In this document: positions 1 through 10,216 of the stretch, piece by piece
Position numbering within the stretch: the stretch's first letter is position 1
Layout of the letters: each line of letters begins with the position of its first letter
Source: Rhizopus sp. PT2906
Lineage: Eukaryota > Mucoromycota > Mucoromycetes > Mucorales > Rhizopodaceae
NCBI GenBank assembly: GCA_025529335.1
Contig: JAMYHX010000372.1
Coordinates: 1-43,652, forward strand
Direction of reading: 5' to 3'
DNA: 43,652 nt
Made by a program: the position numbers and the translations under genes
The notes under the pieces: model-generated
Told to the model about the DNA's origin: nothing
Database searches by the model: none
What the model saw: only the letters and a program-made list of their open reading frames with translations

Positions 1-808
1 AAGAGTACATACGATATTGAAGTGTAAACAAAACACTTGCAACATCGTATGGAATCGTGATATCATGGCTGCACACAATATCTTGGACATGTTTCTATTC
101 ATTGCAAGAAACAATAATCAGCGTCTTGATATTTTCATGCGTCAAGGTACATCTAATGACCAACCTTCCGTATGACTGATATGACTCTCTCATACATCCT
201 TACAGTGTAAGTTGTATTAACTATGTCTGAATTCAAAAGTGCGAAAACTGTAACTAAACATTTTTGTTAACGTTGAAACGTAGCATCTTTGACTAGTAGA
301 ACATAGTCATTAAAATTCTTTTGAATACTTTCCCTTAAAGAAAGAGCGTTCTTATTATTTAGTATAGCCATGAAAGCCCAAACTTGTAATCTGGTCCTTT
401 TAGTATTTTACTCTATTCTTAAATAATGAATGATACGATAAAGAGTGTCAACGGGGCACACAATGATAGAAGAACAGGCCGATTTACGATATATATCAAA
501 AGTGTAATCAGACAAGCATATGAAAAGGAGAGAGAGAGCGTGCGTTTTAATGATCAATGTAATAATAAAAACGATTGTTATTTGAGTAAACCTGTCCTTT
601 TTATTACTCTTGCTTTCAGACAATAGAGACGTATGTAATATTCAGCTTAGTTTACACTCGTAATATTATATGCATACACATTAAGAGGTATATCATATAC
701 ACGCTATGCCTTTGTATTGATTGAGAGAAAGCCGTGGGGGGAAAAGCAGTCATATCAATTGTGGGAAAGATGAAATCAAGAGGCGAATTGAGAGTATAGT
801 TCTTTTTT
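1..808. other. non-coding stretch at left edge
   Basis: I see no convincing gene. Short open frames exist on both strands (for example from the ATG at 65, 36 codons, and 426-626 overlapping 408-623 on the other strand), but they overlap each other, are AT-driven and show no recognisable motif. The only structured element is the hairpin at 8-51. The right end forms the upstream region of the gene starting at 809. Confidence 0.6.
8..51. repeat. imperfect inverted repeat (hairpin)
   Basis: The arm at 8-25 (starting CATACGAT, ending AAGTGT) pairs with the arm at 33-51 (starting ACACTT, ending ATCGTATG). There is one mismatch and one bulged base, around a 7-nt A-rich loop at 26-32. No gene is attached. 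It could be a fold-back end of a mobile element or a chance hairpin. Confidence 0.6.
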
Positions 809-1722
809 ATGCTAAACATATTGAAAGGCAAAGAACAAAAAATTGGCCCAAGCTTATACCCTATCCGAGGATTATTCCATCTATTCCATCATCCAAAGAA
901 ATACTCAGGGCCCATTTTACTTTCTATATTGAAAGTAGTTGCTTCGAGTGCAATCACTGTCATTCCTCTCATTCGGTATGGTTATGGTTTTCAACTGAGC
1001 ATCATACGTAAGGTTTACCAGACCTTACTAGAACCTCAAACCCACAGAACCGCCATATCCTTTTTGGTTCCTGCAACAGCAGGCATTTTATGCTGTGCTG
1101 AGGCAGCAGCTATCACGATTCAACTGGGCACGTATTTTGTTGGATCCATTCGTACGCGCTTATTTGATGCTATCTTGCAAGAACGAAACGCGCTTCCTGT
1201 CAAAGAAGACGATACGACGCAGATTGCTGAAATTGTAGGTGGACCTGCGCAGAATAGAGATGATCTCCGAGACCATGCGTACCTTTCACCACAAAGCATT
1301 GCCATTATTACGGCTCAACAGGATGATGACTCATGGGGTGCTTTCTTTTTGAGGCCAGCTATTTTCATCATGACATTACCATTAAACATTATACCAGTGA
1401 TTGGGCCTGCTGGGTTCATTTGTATTCAAGCTCTTTTCAGAGCAGGAGAAGCACACAGAAGATACTTTAATGTCTATCATTGGACCCCTGCACAGGTTCA
1501 TCGAAGGATTGAGCAAAAGTTTGTAGAATATTTTCAATTTGGTCTCATGGCTACTGTGTTGGAAATGATTCCGTTTGTTGGGTATCTCTTTATTTACACA
1601 AATCAAATAGGGTAAGTATTGCTCTGTTTGTGTTGATATTATATTAAATGTGTTATTATAGTGGTGCTATGTGGGCAATGGATCTGCATGATCGTAAATT
1701 ACTGGAACCCAAAAACAAATAA
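809..1722 (+). CDS. Rrt8/EI24-like multi-pass membrane protein
   Basis: A predicted 287-residue protein from two exons (809-1611 and 1662-1722) around a 50-nt GT-AG intron. The second exon restores frame after the stop seen in read-through and adds a 20-residue tail. The N-terminus has a short basic lead followed by RGLFHLFHHP. At least four hydrophobic segments follow, around residues 30-50, 75-110, 175-205 and 245-265, with a soluble acidic loop at about 130-165. The pattern of Pro/Gly-rich membrane helices and the ending YTNQIGGAMWAMDLHD fits the fungal outer-spore-wall Rrt8/Lds group and EI24-domain proteins. These are lipid-droplet or spore-wall associated in yeast. The exact role here is not shown. 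The start is the first in-frame ATG; the 268-residue single-exon reading is only the unspliced version. Confidence 0.72.
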
Positions 1723-2012
1723 AGAGTCAATATTTGAACCAGATGATATGAATAATCCTTGACATTTAATCTTTTTTATTAAACTCAATCTATTTTGTTG
1801 CCATAGTAACTTTGATACTGTCTTATAAACACAATTCTAGATTGAAAGTCTGAGTAAAACAGATATTTTTCAATCTCCAAAATTTTTTTTTGTCTGGTTA
1901 TTTTAGGATTAAAAAAAGGCTGTAAAAGAGTGTATTTTACAGAAAATAGAAAGCCGTGTGGAAAAACCAATTTTTTGTATTTCTTTCCTTTTCTTTATTT
2001 TTATTTTTCTGT

Positions 2013-4895
2013 ATGGACAACAAAGAGTTTAAACTTTATAGCTCTACTTTTTCATATTGCGGCATTCAGCTTTTAGACAATCTTGTAAGGGAACTAGCAG
2101 AACTAACAAACAGTCATACGTGTATACTATTACAATTATTATCAACCGAAGAATATAAACAACTATTGACGATTTATCCTCAAGAAGAAGGCAAATGTAA
2201 TGTCATATCTCGATCGAGTTCTCCTGAAGGTGAAGAAAAAATAAACGAGTGGAGTGATCATTATTTGATGATACGATCGATATATTCAACCAAGATGAAC
2301 CATACCAAAAACATGTAAATGGATGTACTCTATCATATGTATATATTCCTCATATGTTCAATAGGAAACCCAATAGTATTATTCCAATCTCTTTACTAAA
2401 TACCAACTCACCCTTCATAAAGACATTATCATCAAGTGACATTTCAAACCCGTGTATCATTCAAGATCCACATCTAGTCGAAGAAGATATCTATCCTCTA
2501 TTTAAACAGTTTATTGGCATTCAACTAACAAAAGAAAAGAAAGAAAGAAATGGCATTCTCTGCGTGATGAGTGATGATCAAGTTGAGGATAGGGACCTAT
2601 TATTTAAAGTCAGTAAACGATGTATAAACGAGTTAAATCAAACAAGTAGAGAAGAACAGCTGATGATTGCAAGAGATTTAGCCATTTTGGATGCAGAAAA
2701 TAAGCTGAAATTTTTAGCAGACATGAGTCATGAAATAAGGTTCTAATTTTTACCTATTCTTCTCCTTCTTTACGACTCACACCATTTATTAGAACACCTA
2801 TGAATGCAGTCATTGCCTTGACCGATTTATTATTACAAGAAAGACTCAATCTGAATAGTGAACAAGTGGAGCACTTAGAACTTATTCAAACAAGTGGAAA
2901 TCATATCTTGACTGTAATAAGAACATTCAAATGCACAAATCACCTGCTCATACCTCTTTTTTTTTAGATTGTCAATGATATCCTGGATATTTCTAAATTA
3001 AATCATGATCCCAAGTTTAAACTAGAGACAAGAAGATTCAGTTTAAGAAAATGCTTGAAAGGTATACACATTTAATGTATGCATCTATTCAATATGACTC
3101 ATACATATGCAGATTCACTCAGTATGGCTAGACATCAAGCAGCCATGAATCAACATAACAAAGCTGTTTACGTATTGGAATGTCCACCTGATAAAGATGA
3201 CAATATTCCATTACCACAATTTATTCAACAATTAGAAGCCAGCGGAATACTCTTGAAGCCATTCATGCATAAAAAGGGCAAGACAGTATTACCGATTATT
3301 TGGAGAATAGATTCAGACGTGCCAGATCATTTATTAGGAGATACAATGAGATTAACACAAATTATATTAAATTTATTATCAAATGCAGTCAAGGTACCTT
3401 TATCTCCCCTTCACTTTACTTTAGGAGCTAACATACTAGGAGTTAGTTTACAAAACAAGGTGGTATTTATATTCGTATCAAACGATCTATGCCAACACCT
3501 CGTACACCTCAACAACAGCAGCAGCAGCAGCAGCAACAACAACAACAACAACAACAACAAGCGGGATCAGATAAACGTATGACATTCAAAGAGCGATATG
3601 ATGCAAAGATCGAGACTATATGGACGAGAGCTATGCAGGAAAGAAAGGATAGTTTTAGTAACAAGGGAACATCACCCACTACAGATGACGATATGGACTA
3701 TTTCAGTGAAAAGGCAGTATTAGAGATATCAGTGACCGACACGGGTATTGGCATACCAGCAGACAGACTACCAAAATTATTCAAGTCATTTTCACAAATT
3801 GATATATCCACAGCGAGAAGATACGGAGGTACAGGATTAGGTCTGGCTATATCAAGTACACTCGTCAATCGAATGGGCGGATGCGTCTGGGTTGAATCAG
3901 AGGAAGGCGTTGGATCTAGATTCGCATTGACTTTACCCATGACAGTAGCACCAAGAGGAAGACATTATAGTAGCGATAGTAATACAACCCCTACAAATTG
4001 TTATATGAATTCACCTTCTTCGCCCTCTTCAACCATCTCGGATAGTAGCAACCACTCCAACCCGCTTGACATTGTGTCACCTTTACCCACACTGTCCAAC
4101 TCAGCTTATTTCAGTAGCACCAGCAATAATAACCACAGTAATAACAGTAGTAATAATAGCACTAATAACAACAACAATACCAACTTTATACCAGCACCAC
4201 ATCCACATCAAAGACCGCTCTTGACAAGGGCGGCACCTCATCAACTGGATGAAGTGAGCGATTCCCCTATGGTAGAGGACGCCCAAGCGCTAGATGGTAG
4301 AAAGAATAACAATACAAATATAGGTTCTATCAGTATTATGAGTGCAACTGGAAACAACAACAATAATAATAATAGTACGTCATCAAGAGCAAATATAAAG
4401 CCCTATGCACGCAAACCACAAGGAAAAGAGGAAAATTTGGCCAAGGTGCATCCATTAAGGATACTATTAGCAGAGGACAACATACTGAATCAAAAGATAG
4501 CTATAAGCATATTAAAAAGACTAGGATATATTGATGTAGTGATTGCCAACAATGGAAAAGAAGTACTCAGTTTGATGAAGAATAGTGTGTTTGATGTGAT
4601 CTTTATGGATCTTTATATGCCAGAGATGGATGGCTTAGAAGTAACAAGAGAGATCATAAAGGAAAGAACCAAAGAAAACAGTGAATTACTCAATTGTGTG
4701 GATGTTTATATCATTGCTCTCACCGCATCAGCATCAAGAGAAGATAGACAAATCTGTATTGATGCAGGCATGAATGATTTCATAAGCAAACCGTTCACGA
4801 TGGTAGAAATGAAATCAGCGCTAAAAACATGTGCAAACAATCGCAAAAAGCGCCGAAAATTGGTGGTTGAGAAGGACGATCCGATGATTGTGTGA
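2013..4895 (+). CDS. cytosolic GAF-domain hybrid histidine kinase
   Basis: Six exons (2013-2314, 2365-2739, 2793-2913, 2968-3061, 3113-3393, 3447-4895) join in frame to 873 codons. Order of domains: GAF-like sensor (about 10-200), HisKA with H-box MSHEIRTPM (phospho-acceptor His223), HATPase (N-box about 378-393, G1 DTGIGI from 489, G2 GGTGLGLAI 518-526), a long Ser/Asn-rich linker, and one receiver domain (acidic Asp735, phospho-acceptor Asp779 in MDLYMPEMDG, Lys839). It should autophosphorylate and relay to its own receiver, upstream of a Ypd1-type phosphotransfer protein. No membrane segment is seen, so it is probably cytosolic. A run of 17 Gln (CAA/CAG, 3510-3560) lies inside the ATPase domain. 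The start is the ATG at 2013; the T-rich sequence before it has no in-frame ATG and looks like a leader. Confidence 0.9.
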
Positions 4896-4917
4896 ATGTA
4901 CATATTATTATTTATCT

Positions 4918-7593
4918 TTATTTGCTTCTAGTATTATTATTGTTATTGTTGTTATTATTATTAGTCAATAACAAATGTTGTTGTAAAAGCAGTTCATCAC
5001 TTGAAATAGTCTTGTCTAGTCTTAACTTGATATCTGCCATCTTCAAGATGTATTCTTCAATCGAATTTTTACATATGAGTTTAATTACTGTCACATCTTT
5101 GGTCTGACCCACTCTATGAGCCCTATCTTCTGCTTGCTTGTCGTTTTGAGGGTTAAAGTCCAAGTCATAAAGGATAACGACATTTGCAGATGTCAAATTG
5201 ATACCAAATCCACCTGCTTTTGTACTTAGTAAGAATACGGGAATAGATTCATCTTGATTGAATTCGTCAATGACCTCTTGTCTTTCCATCACCTTTGTCT
5301 CTCCATCCAATCGTCTATATTTTATATCCAGGGTCTGCATGACGAGTTCTAGAATATTCAACATCTTCGTGAACTGACTAAAGATCAATACTTTTTCCTT
5401 GTTTTTTATCTTGTCTTGCAGTATTTCTTTCAGCTTGGTGATCTTGCCCGAGTTCATCCATTCTTCATTACTCAACTGATACTTTTTAATCGTCCTGTTT
5501 TCTTTACAAAGTTCATTCAATTCATAATCTGACATCACCGTCATGTCTTCATATACGTATTCTTCATTCGAATCCCAGTATTTGACATCCTTCATGATAT
5601 CCTTGGTCATCTTTCTCAATACGTCATCTGTGTACAGGTGTCTAAACAAGAGCGGGTGATCGGCTGCTTTCCTTAGATGAATAATGATATTCTCCATCTT
5701 TTCTTGAGTTCTATTTTCTAGTATTGAATTATATACATCTTGTTGCTGCTTTGTCATTTCGCACTCTTCTATGATCTCTATCTTTCGTGGTAAATCTTTC
5801 AACACGTCCTTCTTCTTTCTACGTAATAAAAAGGGCGTCATCATTTGCTTTGCTCGTATGATTCTCTTCTTTTGCAATAATGATTCGTTAGTCTTGATCT
5901 TGAATATCGATCGTATTTCTTCTTCATAGTTTTTAAAGGTATTAGGCATGATGAAGGTTAAAAGGGACACCAATTCTTGCAGGTTATTTTGAAGCGGTGT
6001 ACCAGTCAACAATAGCTTGAATTGGCTTTTAATCTTCATAAGGTATTTGTATCTTGCACTCGTACAGTTTTTTATCATATGGCCTTCGTCCAATATTACG
6101 CTTTTGAACTTAATATTCTTCAAAAAGGACCTATCTTCTACACTGCCCGTGGCTGTATTGTAAGTCGTAAGGATCACTTCATATTCATCCTTCTCCAGTT
6201 CGTATCGCTGATCCATTCTTTCTTGTTGTGTACCGTGATACATCCTCACATTTAGACTCGGACAGAACTTTTTGAATTCCCGTGACCAATTCTCAATGGT
6301 GGATGCTGGGACGATAATCAAATGTGGACCTTGATCGCCCAGCTCATACAGCCTACCCAGGAAACTGATCACTTGGGCCGTCTTGCCTAATCCCATTTCG
6401 TCGGCTAGGATACCAGAGATGTTCTTGCGATAGAGTAGCAGCATCCAGTTGATACCAAGCAATTGATAATCTTTTAATTGGATCTCCTTGCTGATAATTT
6501 TGGGTTGTTCTGTCAAGAATCCGTTGAGCGCGTCCTTGTACAACGGACTGGTTTTATCGACCTTGGCTAGATTGATGTCAACCAGATGAAGTCCTGCCTT
6601 CTCATCCTCTTCTCCTTCATTGTCATTTTCTTCTTCGCTATTATTTTCGGAAGACATCTCTTTCCAAATGTTCAAGATGCTTTGTAGCTGACTTCCTGTC
6701 TGTTCGATTTCTTTAATGATTTCATCTACTGCATCATATCCTTCGTTGATCTCAAGGTAGGTGTTTATGTACTTTACACTCATGCCTCGTTCTTTCTTTA
6801 GCTTGTTTGAAAGATCATCCACATTTTCAAAAGGACGAAGCTCTTGTATGAGCTTATCTGCAATATGCGGTTTACAGCCAGTCAATTCTTGTATGTCCTG
6901 TGAAGTGGCTGTATTAAAGAATTTGAGCATCTCTGCTTCTCTGTTGGACTTTTTGAGGATGTTACGGCCTCTCATGTCAAGTTCCATCGCATCTTCTGTT
7001 CTGCGTTTCTTGGACCCGTCATAGGATGCGAGGTCAAGCACAGTCTTGACCATATTGTATCCGTTTTCTCGATAGACTGCTTCGACCTCTTCTATTGGTA
7101 TTTTTGGATACAGACTTGCCATTTTTTGAATATTGGTCTCTCTATTGGCTCCTTCTAAACGTTTGTTTTGTTGTTCATTTTCGTCTATAAAATCTTCATC
7201 GTCGTCATCGGATATCTGAATCATTCTACTTGGTTTCTTTCTTATTATCCCTTCTTCTTCCTCCTCCTCTTCTTCTTCGTCTTCTTCTTCTTCATCTGAA
7301 GAAAACGTCACAATTCGCCTTGTAGGTCCCTTTTTTCTTTTTCGTAAGACTCTTACGTTTTCTTCTTCATCATCATCTGAAAGAGCTCTTTTCCTTGTTT
7401 CATTCTCGTTTTTAAATACTGTGCTTGACAACGAAAAGGGTCCACTGGAAGGACTAGCAAAAGTTCTGTTGCCGCTCTTGAGGAAACTCTTGACAGGTAC
7501 TTTTTGCGTCGTATTATTACCATTGCTATTATCTTTAATAGAGGGAAAGAATGACGATATTGTCCTCTTGGGTACAGTAGATCCTTGCGACAT
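4918..7593 (-). CDS. FUN30: Fun30/SMARCAD1-type SNF2 chromatin remodeller
   Basis: One uninterrupted 891-codon frame. The N-terminus carries KRTISSFFPSIK, which resembles a PCNA-interacting (PIP-like) motif with Lys in place of the usual Gln. Long acidic and basic patches (about 75-145) follow, then a CUE/UBA-type ubiquitin-binding helix bundle (about 158-193) and a helix-hairpin-helix-like stretch near 230-290. The SNF2 ATPase has the P-loop DEMGLGKT (Lys404), the DEGH box (502-505), LLLTGTPLQNN, and a C-terminal helicase lobe ending in QAEDRAHRVGQ (820-830). Fun30 relatives remodel nucleosomes at heterochromatin and during DNA-end resection. The protein ends in a run of 10 Asn. It is convergent with the histidine kinase gene, with 22 bp between stops, so the mature 3' UTRs must overlap. 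Alternative members of the SNF2 family are unlikely given CUE plus DEGH. Confidence 0.93.
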   Translation of the reverse strand: MSQGSTVPKRTISSFFPSIKDNSNGNNTTQKVPVKSFLKSGNRTFASPSSGPFSLSSTVFKNENETRKRALSDDDEEENVRVLRKRKKGPTRRIVTFSSDEEEEDEEEEEEEEEGIIRKKPSRMIQISDDDDEDFIDENEQQNKRLEGANRETNIQKMASLYPKIPIEEVEAVYRENGYNMVKTVLDLASYDGSKKRRTEDAMELDMRGRNILKKSNREAEMLKFFNTATSQDIQELTGCKPHIADKLIQELRPFENVDDLSNKLKKERGMSVKYINTYLEINEGYDAVDEIIKEIEQTGSQLQSILNIWKEMSSENNSEEENDNEGEEDEKAGLHLVDINLAKVDKTSPLYKDALNGFLTEQPKIISKEIQLKDYQLLGINWMLLLYRKNISGILADEMGLGKTAQVISFLGRLYELGDQGPHLIIVPASTIENWSREFKKFCPSLNVRMYHGTQQERMDQRYELEKDEYEVILTTYNTATGSVEDRSFLKNIKFKSVILDEGHMIKNCTSARYKYLMKIKSQFKLLLTGTPLQNNLQELVSLLTFIMPNTFKNYEEEIRSIFKIKTNESLLQKKRIIRAKQMMTPFLLRRKKKDVLKDLPRKIEIIEECEMTKQQQDVYNSILENRTQEKMENIIIHLRKAADHPLLFRHLYTDDVLRKMTKDIMKDVKYWDSNEEYVYEDMTVMSDYELNELCKENRTIKKYQLSNEEWMNSGKITKLKEILQDKIKNKEKVLIFSQFTKMLNILELVMQTLDIKYRRLDGETKVMERQEVIDEFNQDESIPVFLLSTKAGGFGINLTSANVVILYDLDFNPQNDKQAEDRAHRVGQTKDVTVIKLICKNSIEEYILKMADIKLRLDKTISSDELLLQQHLLLTNNNNNNNNNNTRSK

Positions 7594-8159
7594 AAAGAGA
7601 TAAAGAGAGATATAAAGAGAGAAAGAGAGATATAAAGAGAGAAAGAGAGATATACTTTGAAAAATTTAAGGATGCTTATGAGTGTGACGCATGAAAAATA
7701 GCTGTCACAATCATTCCCCTTTAACAGGACAAATCAATTCAACTAATAATTAGACAAGACAGGAAGAGGACGTAAAAACACGACAAAGAAAAATATGTTT
7801 GAATAAAACGATATCATGTCAAAAGAGAGAGAGAAAATGAGTATATGTAGCTATTGCTCTGACAACATTACAACGGTTTCAATACGACATCTAAATTTGG
7901 AAAGCACAACATTCAGTCTCATTATTTTTGGAAATACAGTGTATCCATGGATGTCAAGGCTGATACTACGAAAATATTCTTGACGACGACAAATTTACAT
8001 TTCGTACAGTATGAATTTTGTTCTCACCATTGGGTGCATTTATTTTCGATCACAGGCGAATTTACTTTCCGGAAGGAGTGTATAACTAAGTGGATTATTC
8101 ATGCTGTACCTCAAAAATATTCAAAACGTGCAACTTGCTTATTTTTTGTATTTCCTTTT
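7594..8159. promoter_or_regulatory. divergent intergenic region FUN30 / WD40 gene
   Basis: This 566-bp region lies between two divergently transcribed genes and must hold both promoters. It contains the purine-rich tandem repeat at 7601-7654 immediately upstream of the FUN30 start. An open frame from the ATG at 7947 is in frame with the WD40 gene, but its product is hydrophobic and T-rich without conserved character, so I treat it as leader rather than coding. Confidence 0.5.
7601..7654. repeat. 20-bp purine-rich tandem repeat
   Basis: The unit at 7611-7630 (TATAAAGAGAGAAAGAGAGA) is repeated exactly at 7631-7650, with partial copies on both sides. It lies just 8 bp upstream of the FUN30 start codon, in its presumed 5' UTR or core promoter. 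Confidence 0.85.
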
Positions 8160-10124
8160 ATGACCTACGCTACAAGTGAAGAAGGGAAGCCGAAGGATAA
8201 AGGTACAAGTAAGAACATATACAATTGAACCTGCATATAACAAGATGACCAATAGATTCCTCAATTGTTGATGCCTTTTTAGATGAAGAAGGAGATACAA
8301 CAACAGTTAACAAGTAATGCATATGAAATATATACAATAGCTCTTAACTAAAAAAAGGACCCTTAAGAAAACAAAAAAGAGGTTTCTTTGAAAGGCTCGG
8401 ACTGAAAAAGAAACAGATTACACCAAGCACTATAACTAAAGACCATCTTGATTATACAGACGAAGAAGAATCTGAAGAAGACGAGAACAGCATGGAATCT
8501 ACCGAAGAAGAAAACATAGTACCTCAGACAAGTGTCTCAACACCAACAGTAAAGCCTCATCAATATATTAAGGCAAGTATGTTTCTTGTTTCATTTCTAC
8601 TCTTACTGATTTAAAAAAAAAAAAAAAAGACAAAAACAAAATACAAGAAACAAAACCAAGAGTTTTCGCGCCTTATGCTTGCACAAGTCATATCCACCAG
8701 TGATCCCCCTCCAGACGATCTTGGAGACAATAGCCCCTATGGTGCTATCTGGACACTTCGGTTTAACAAGGACGGTCAATACCTGGCTTCTGCTGGCCAG
8801 AGCTGTACTGTACTCGTCTGGAAATTACAAACAACTGAAAATTCAATTCAAGCACTAGACGATACTCCCTATAGAGAATACCAAGGACACACAGCAGACA
8901 TATTGGATATTGCATGGTCAAAGGTATATCAAGAAATAGGGTATCATTCATGGTACTAATATACACTAGAATGATTTCTTATTGTCAAGCTCCATGGACA
9001 ACACAGTAAGGTACATATGTGTCCTTATTCTTCATATGTGTATAAATATTAACTTTCTAATAGACTATGGCACGTCTCACAAAATGACTGTCTCTGTGTA
9101 TTCCAACACCTAAACTCTGTCACCTCCGTCAAGTTTCATCCCAAGGATGACCGCTTCTTTCTGTCTAGTTCGATGGATGGTCGTATCAGGATCTGGAGTA
9201 TACCTGAAAAACGTGTAGCATTCTGGAACGAAGCACCAGGATTCAAGCACGTTACGGCTGTCGGCTTTACCCTCGACGGTAAGACGGTAATCGCTGGTTC
9301 TGATGATGGATATTGTTATTTTTTTGAAACCCAGGGCTTGAAATATAACACACAGATATCCATCCTTGCTAAAAAGAACAAGAAAAAAGGGCCCAAGGTG
9401 ACAGGGATTGAAGTCATGCCGGGCATGCCTCCAACTGAAGAAAAGATCTTGATTTCCACAAACGATTCTCGAGTGAGACTGTTCAACATGAAGGACAAGA
9501 GTCTCATCTTTAAGTACAAAGGTATTATAAACACCAATCTTCAAATTAAAGCTACTTTTAGGTAATAAAAAGAAAGCAAAGAAAAAAAAAGATGTCTAAA
9601 TAACTCTTAGTGATGATGGCTACTACATCATTTCTGGATCTGAAGACTGCCACGCCTATATCTGGCGAACTGAACAAACCAATCTCACATCTCACCTTGT
9701 TGAAGAATCAGCACTAGGCGACCTAACACTTCATATGCCAACCCAATCACACAATTCAGGGCTGTCGAAATGGCTAAAGAGAAGAGACGATGAATCGAAA
9801 AATAACCATAAAAGCAACAGCAAGAACCAAACTGAATACTTTGAAGCCCATGATTACACTGTGACTGCAGCCGTCTTTGCGCCTGCAAAAGCACGCCAAG
9901 GGTTCAAGAAAACAAACACACGACGACTCTCTGCTGCGAGTGATATGACGCAAGAACAAGAAGGACACATAATCGTCACGGCTGATCAACGTGGTTGGAT
10001 CAAGGTATGGCGGATTGTTTCCTCTGACGACAAGCCTTCCAATACCCGTAAATTGCTCAACAGTACGTCTACGATGAACAGCAGCAGTAGCAGTAGTCAT
10101 GGCAGTAGTAGTAGGCAAAAATAA
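8160..10124 (+). CDS. WDR44/Dgr2-type WD40 repeat protein
   Basis: Seven exons (8160-8202, 8256-8313, 8368-8572, 8630-8923, 8970-9010, 9064-9561, 9611-10124) give 550 residues. A short acidic/basic N-terminal region includes RGFFERLGLKKKQ. The conserved lead EFSRLMLAQ follows, then about five to six WD40 blades, for example AIWTLRFNKDGQYLASAG, SMDNTVRLWHV, SSSMDGRIRIW, GSEDCHAYIW and TADQRGWIKVWRI. The tail is Ser-rich. The family (WDR44 in animals, Dgr2/YMR102C in yeast) forms beta-propeller scaffolds; WDR44 binds Rab11, but a Rab role here is inference. The intron at 8573-8629 appears to be GC-AG. Intron 8924-8969 has a perfect TACTAAT branch site. The start at 8160 is the ATG closest to conserved sequence; an in-frame ATG at 7947 would add 71 residues. 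Confidence 0.85.
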
Positions 10125-10216
10125 AATGATTTTTATTTTCTTTACATTGACTTTAAATACACATTGCGTACCATGACTTTATAAACAAACGCGAAAGAAA
10201 CAGAATTACATATACA

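Noticed and set aside
1956..2012. N-terminal hydrophobic extension of the histidine kinase
   Set aside because: It begins with GTG, not ATG, and consists of Phe/Leu from a pyrimidine tract; the ATG at 2013 is the first usable start.
3489..3560. Separate gene starting at MPTPRTP
   Set aside because: It is the continuation of the kinase: splicing 3393 to 3447 yields the FT box KFTKQGGIYIRI in frame with it.
7947..8159. 71-residue N-terminal extension of the WD40 protein
   Set aside because: It is T-rich and hydrophobic with no conserved feature; kept only as an alternative start.
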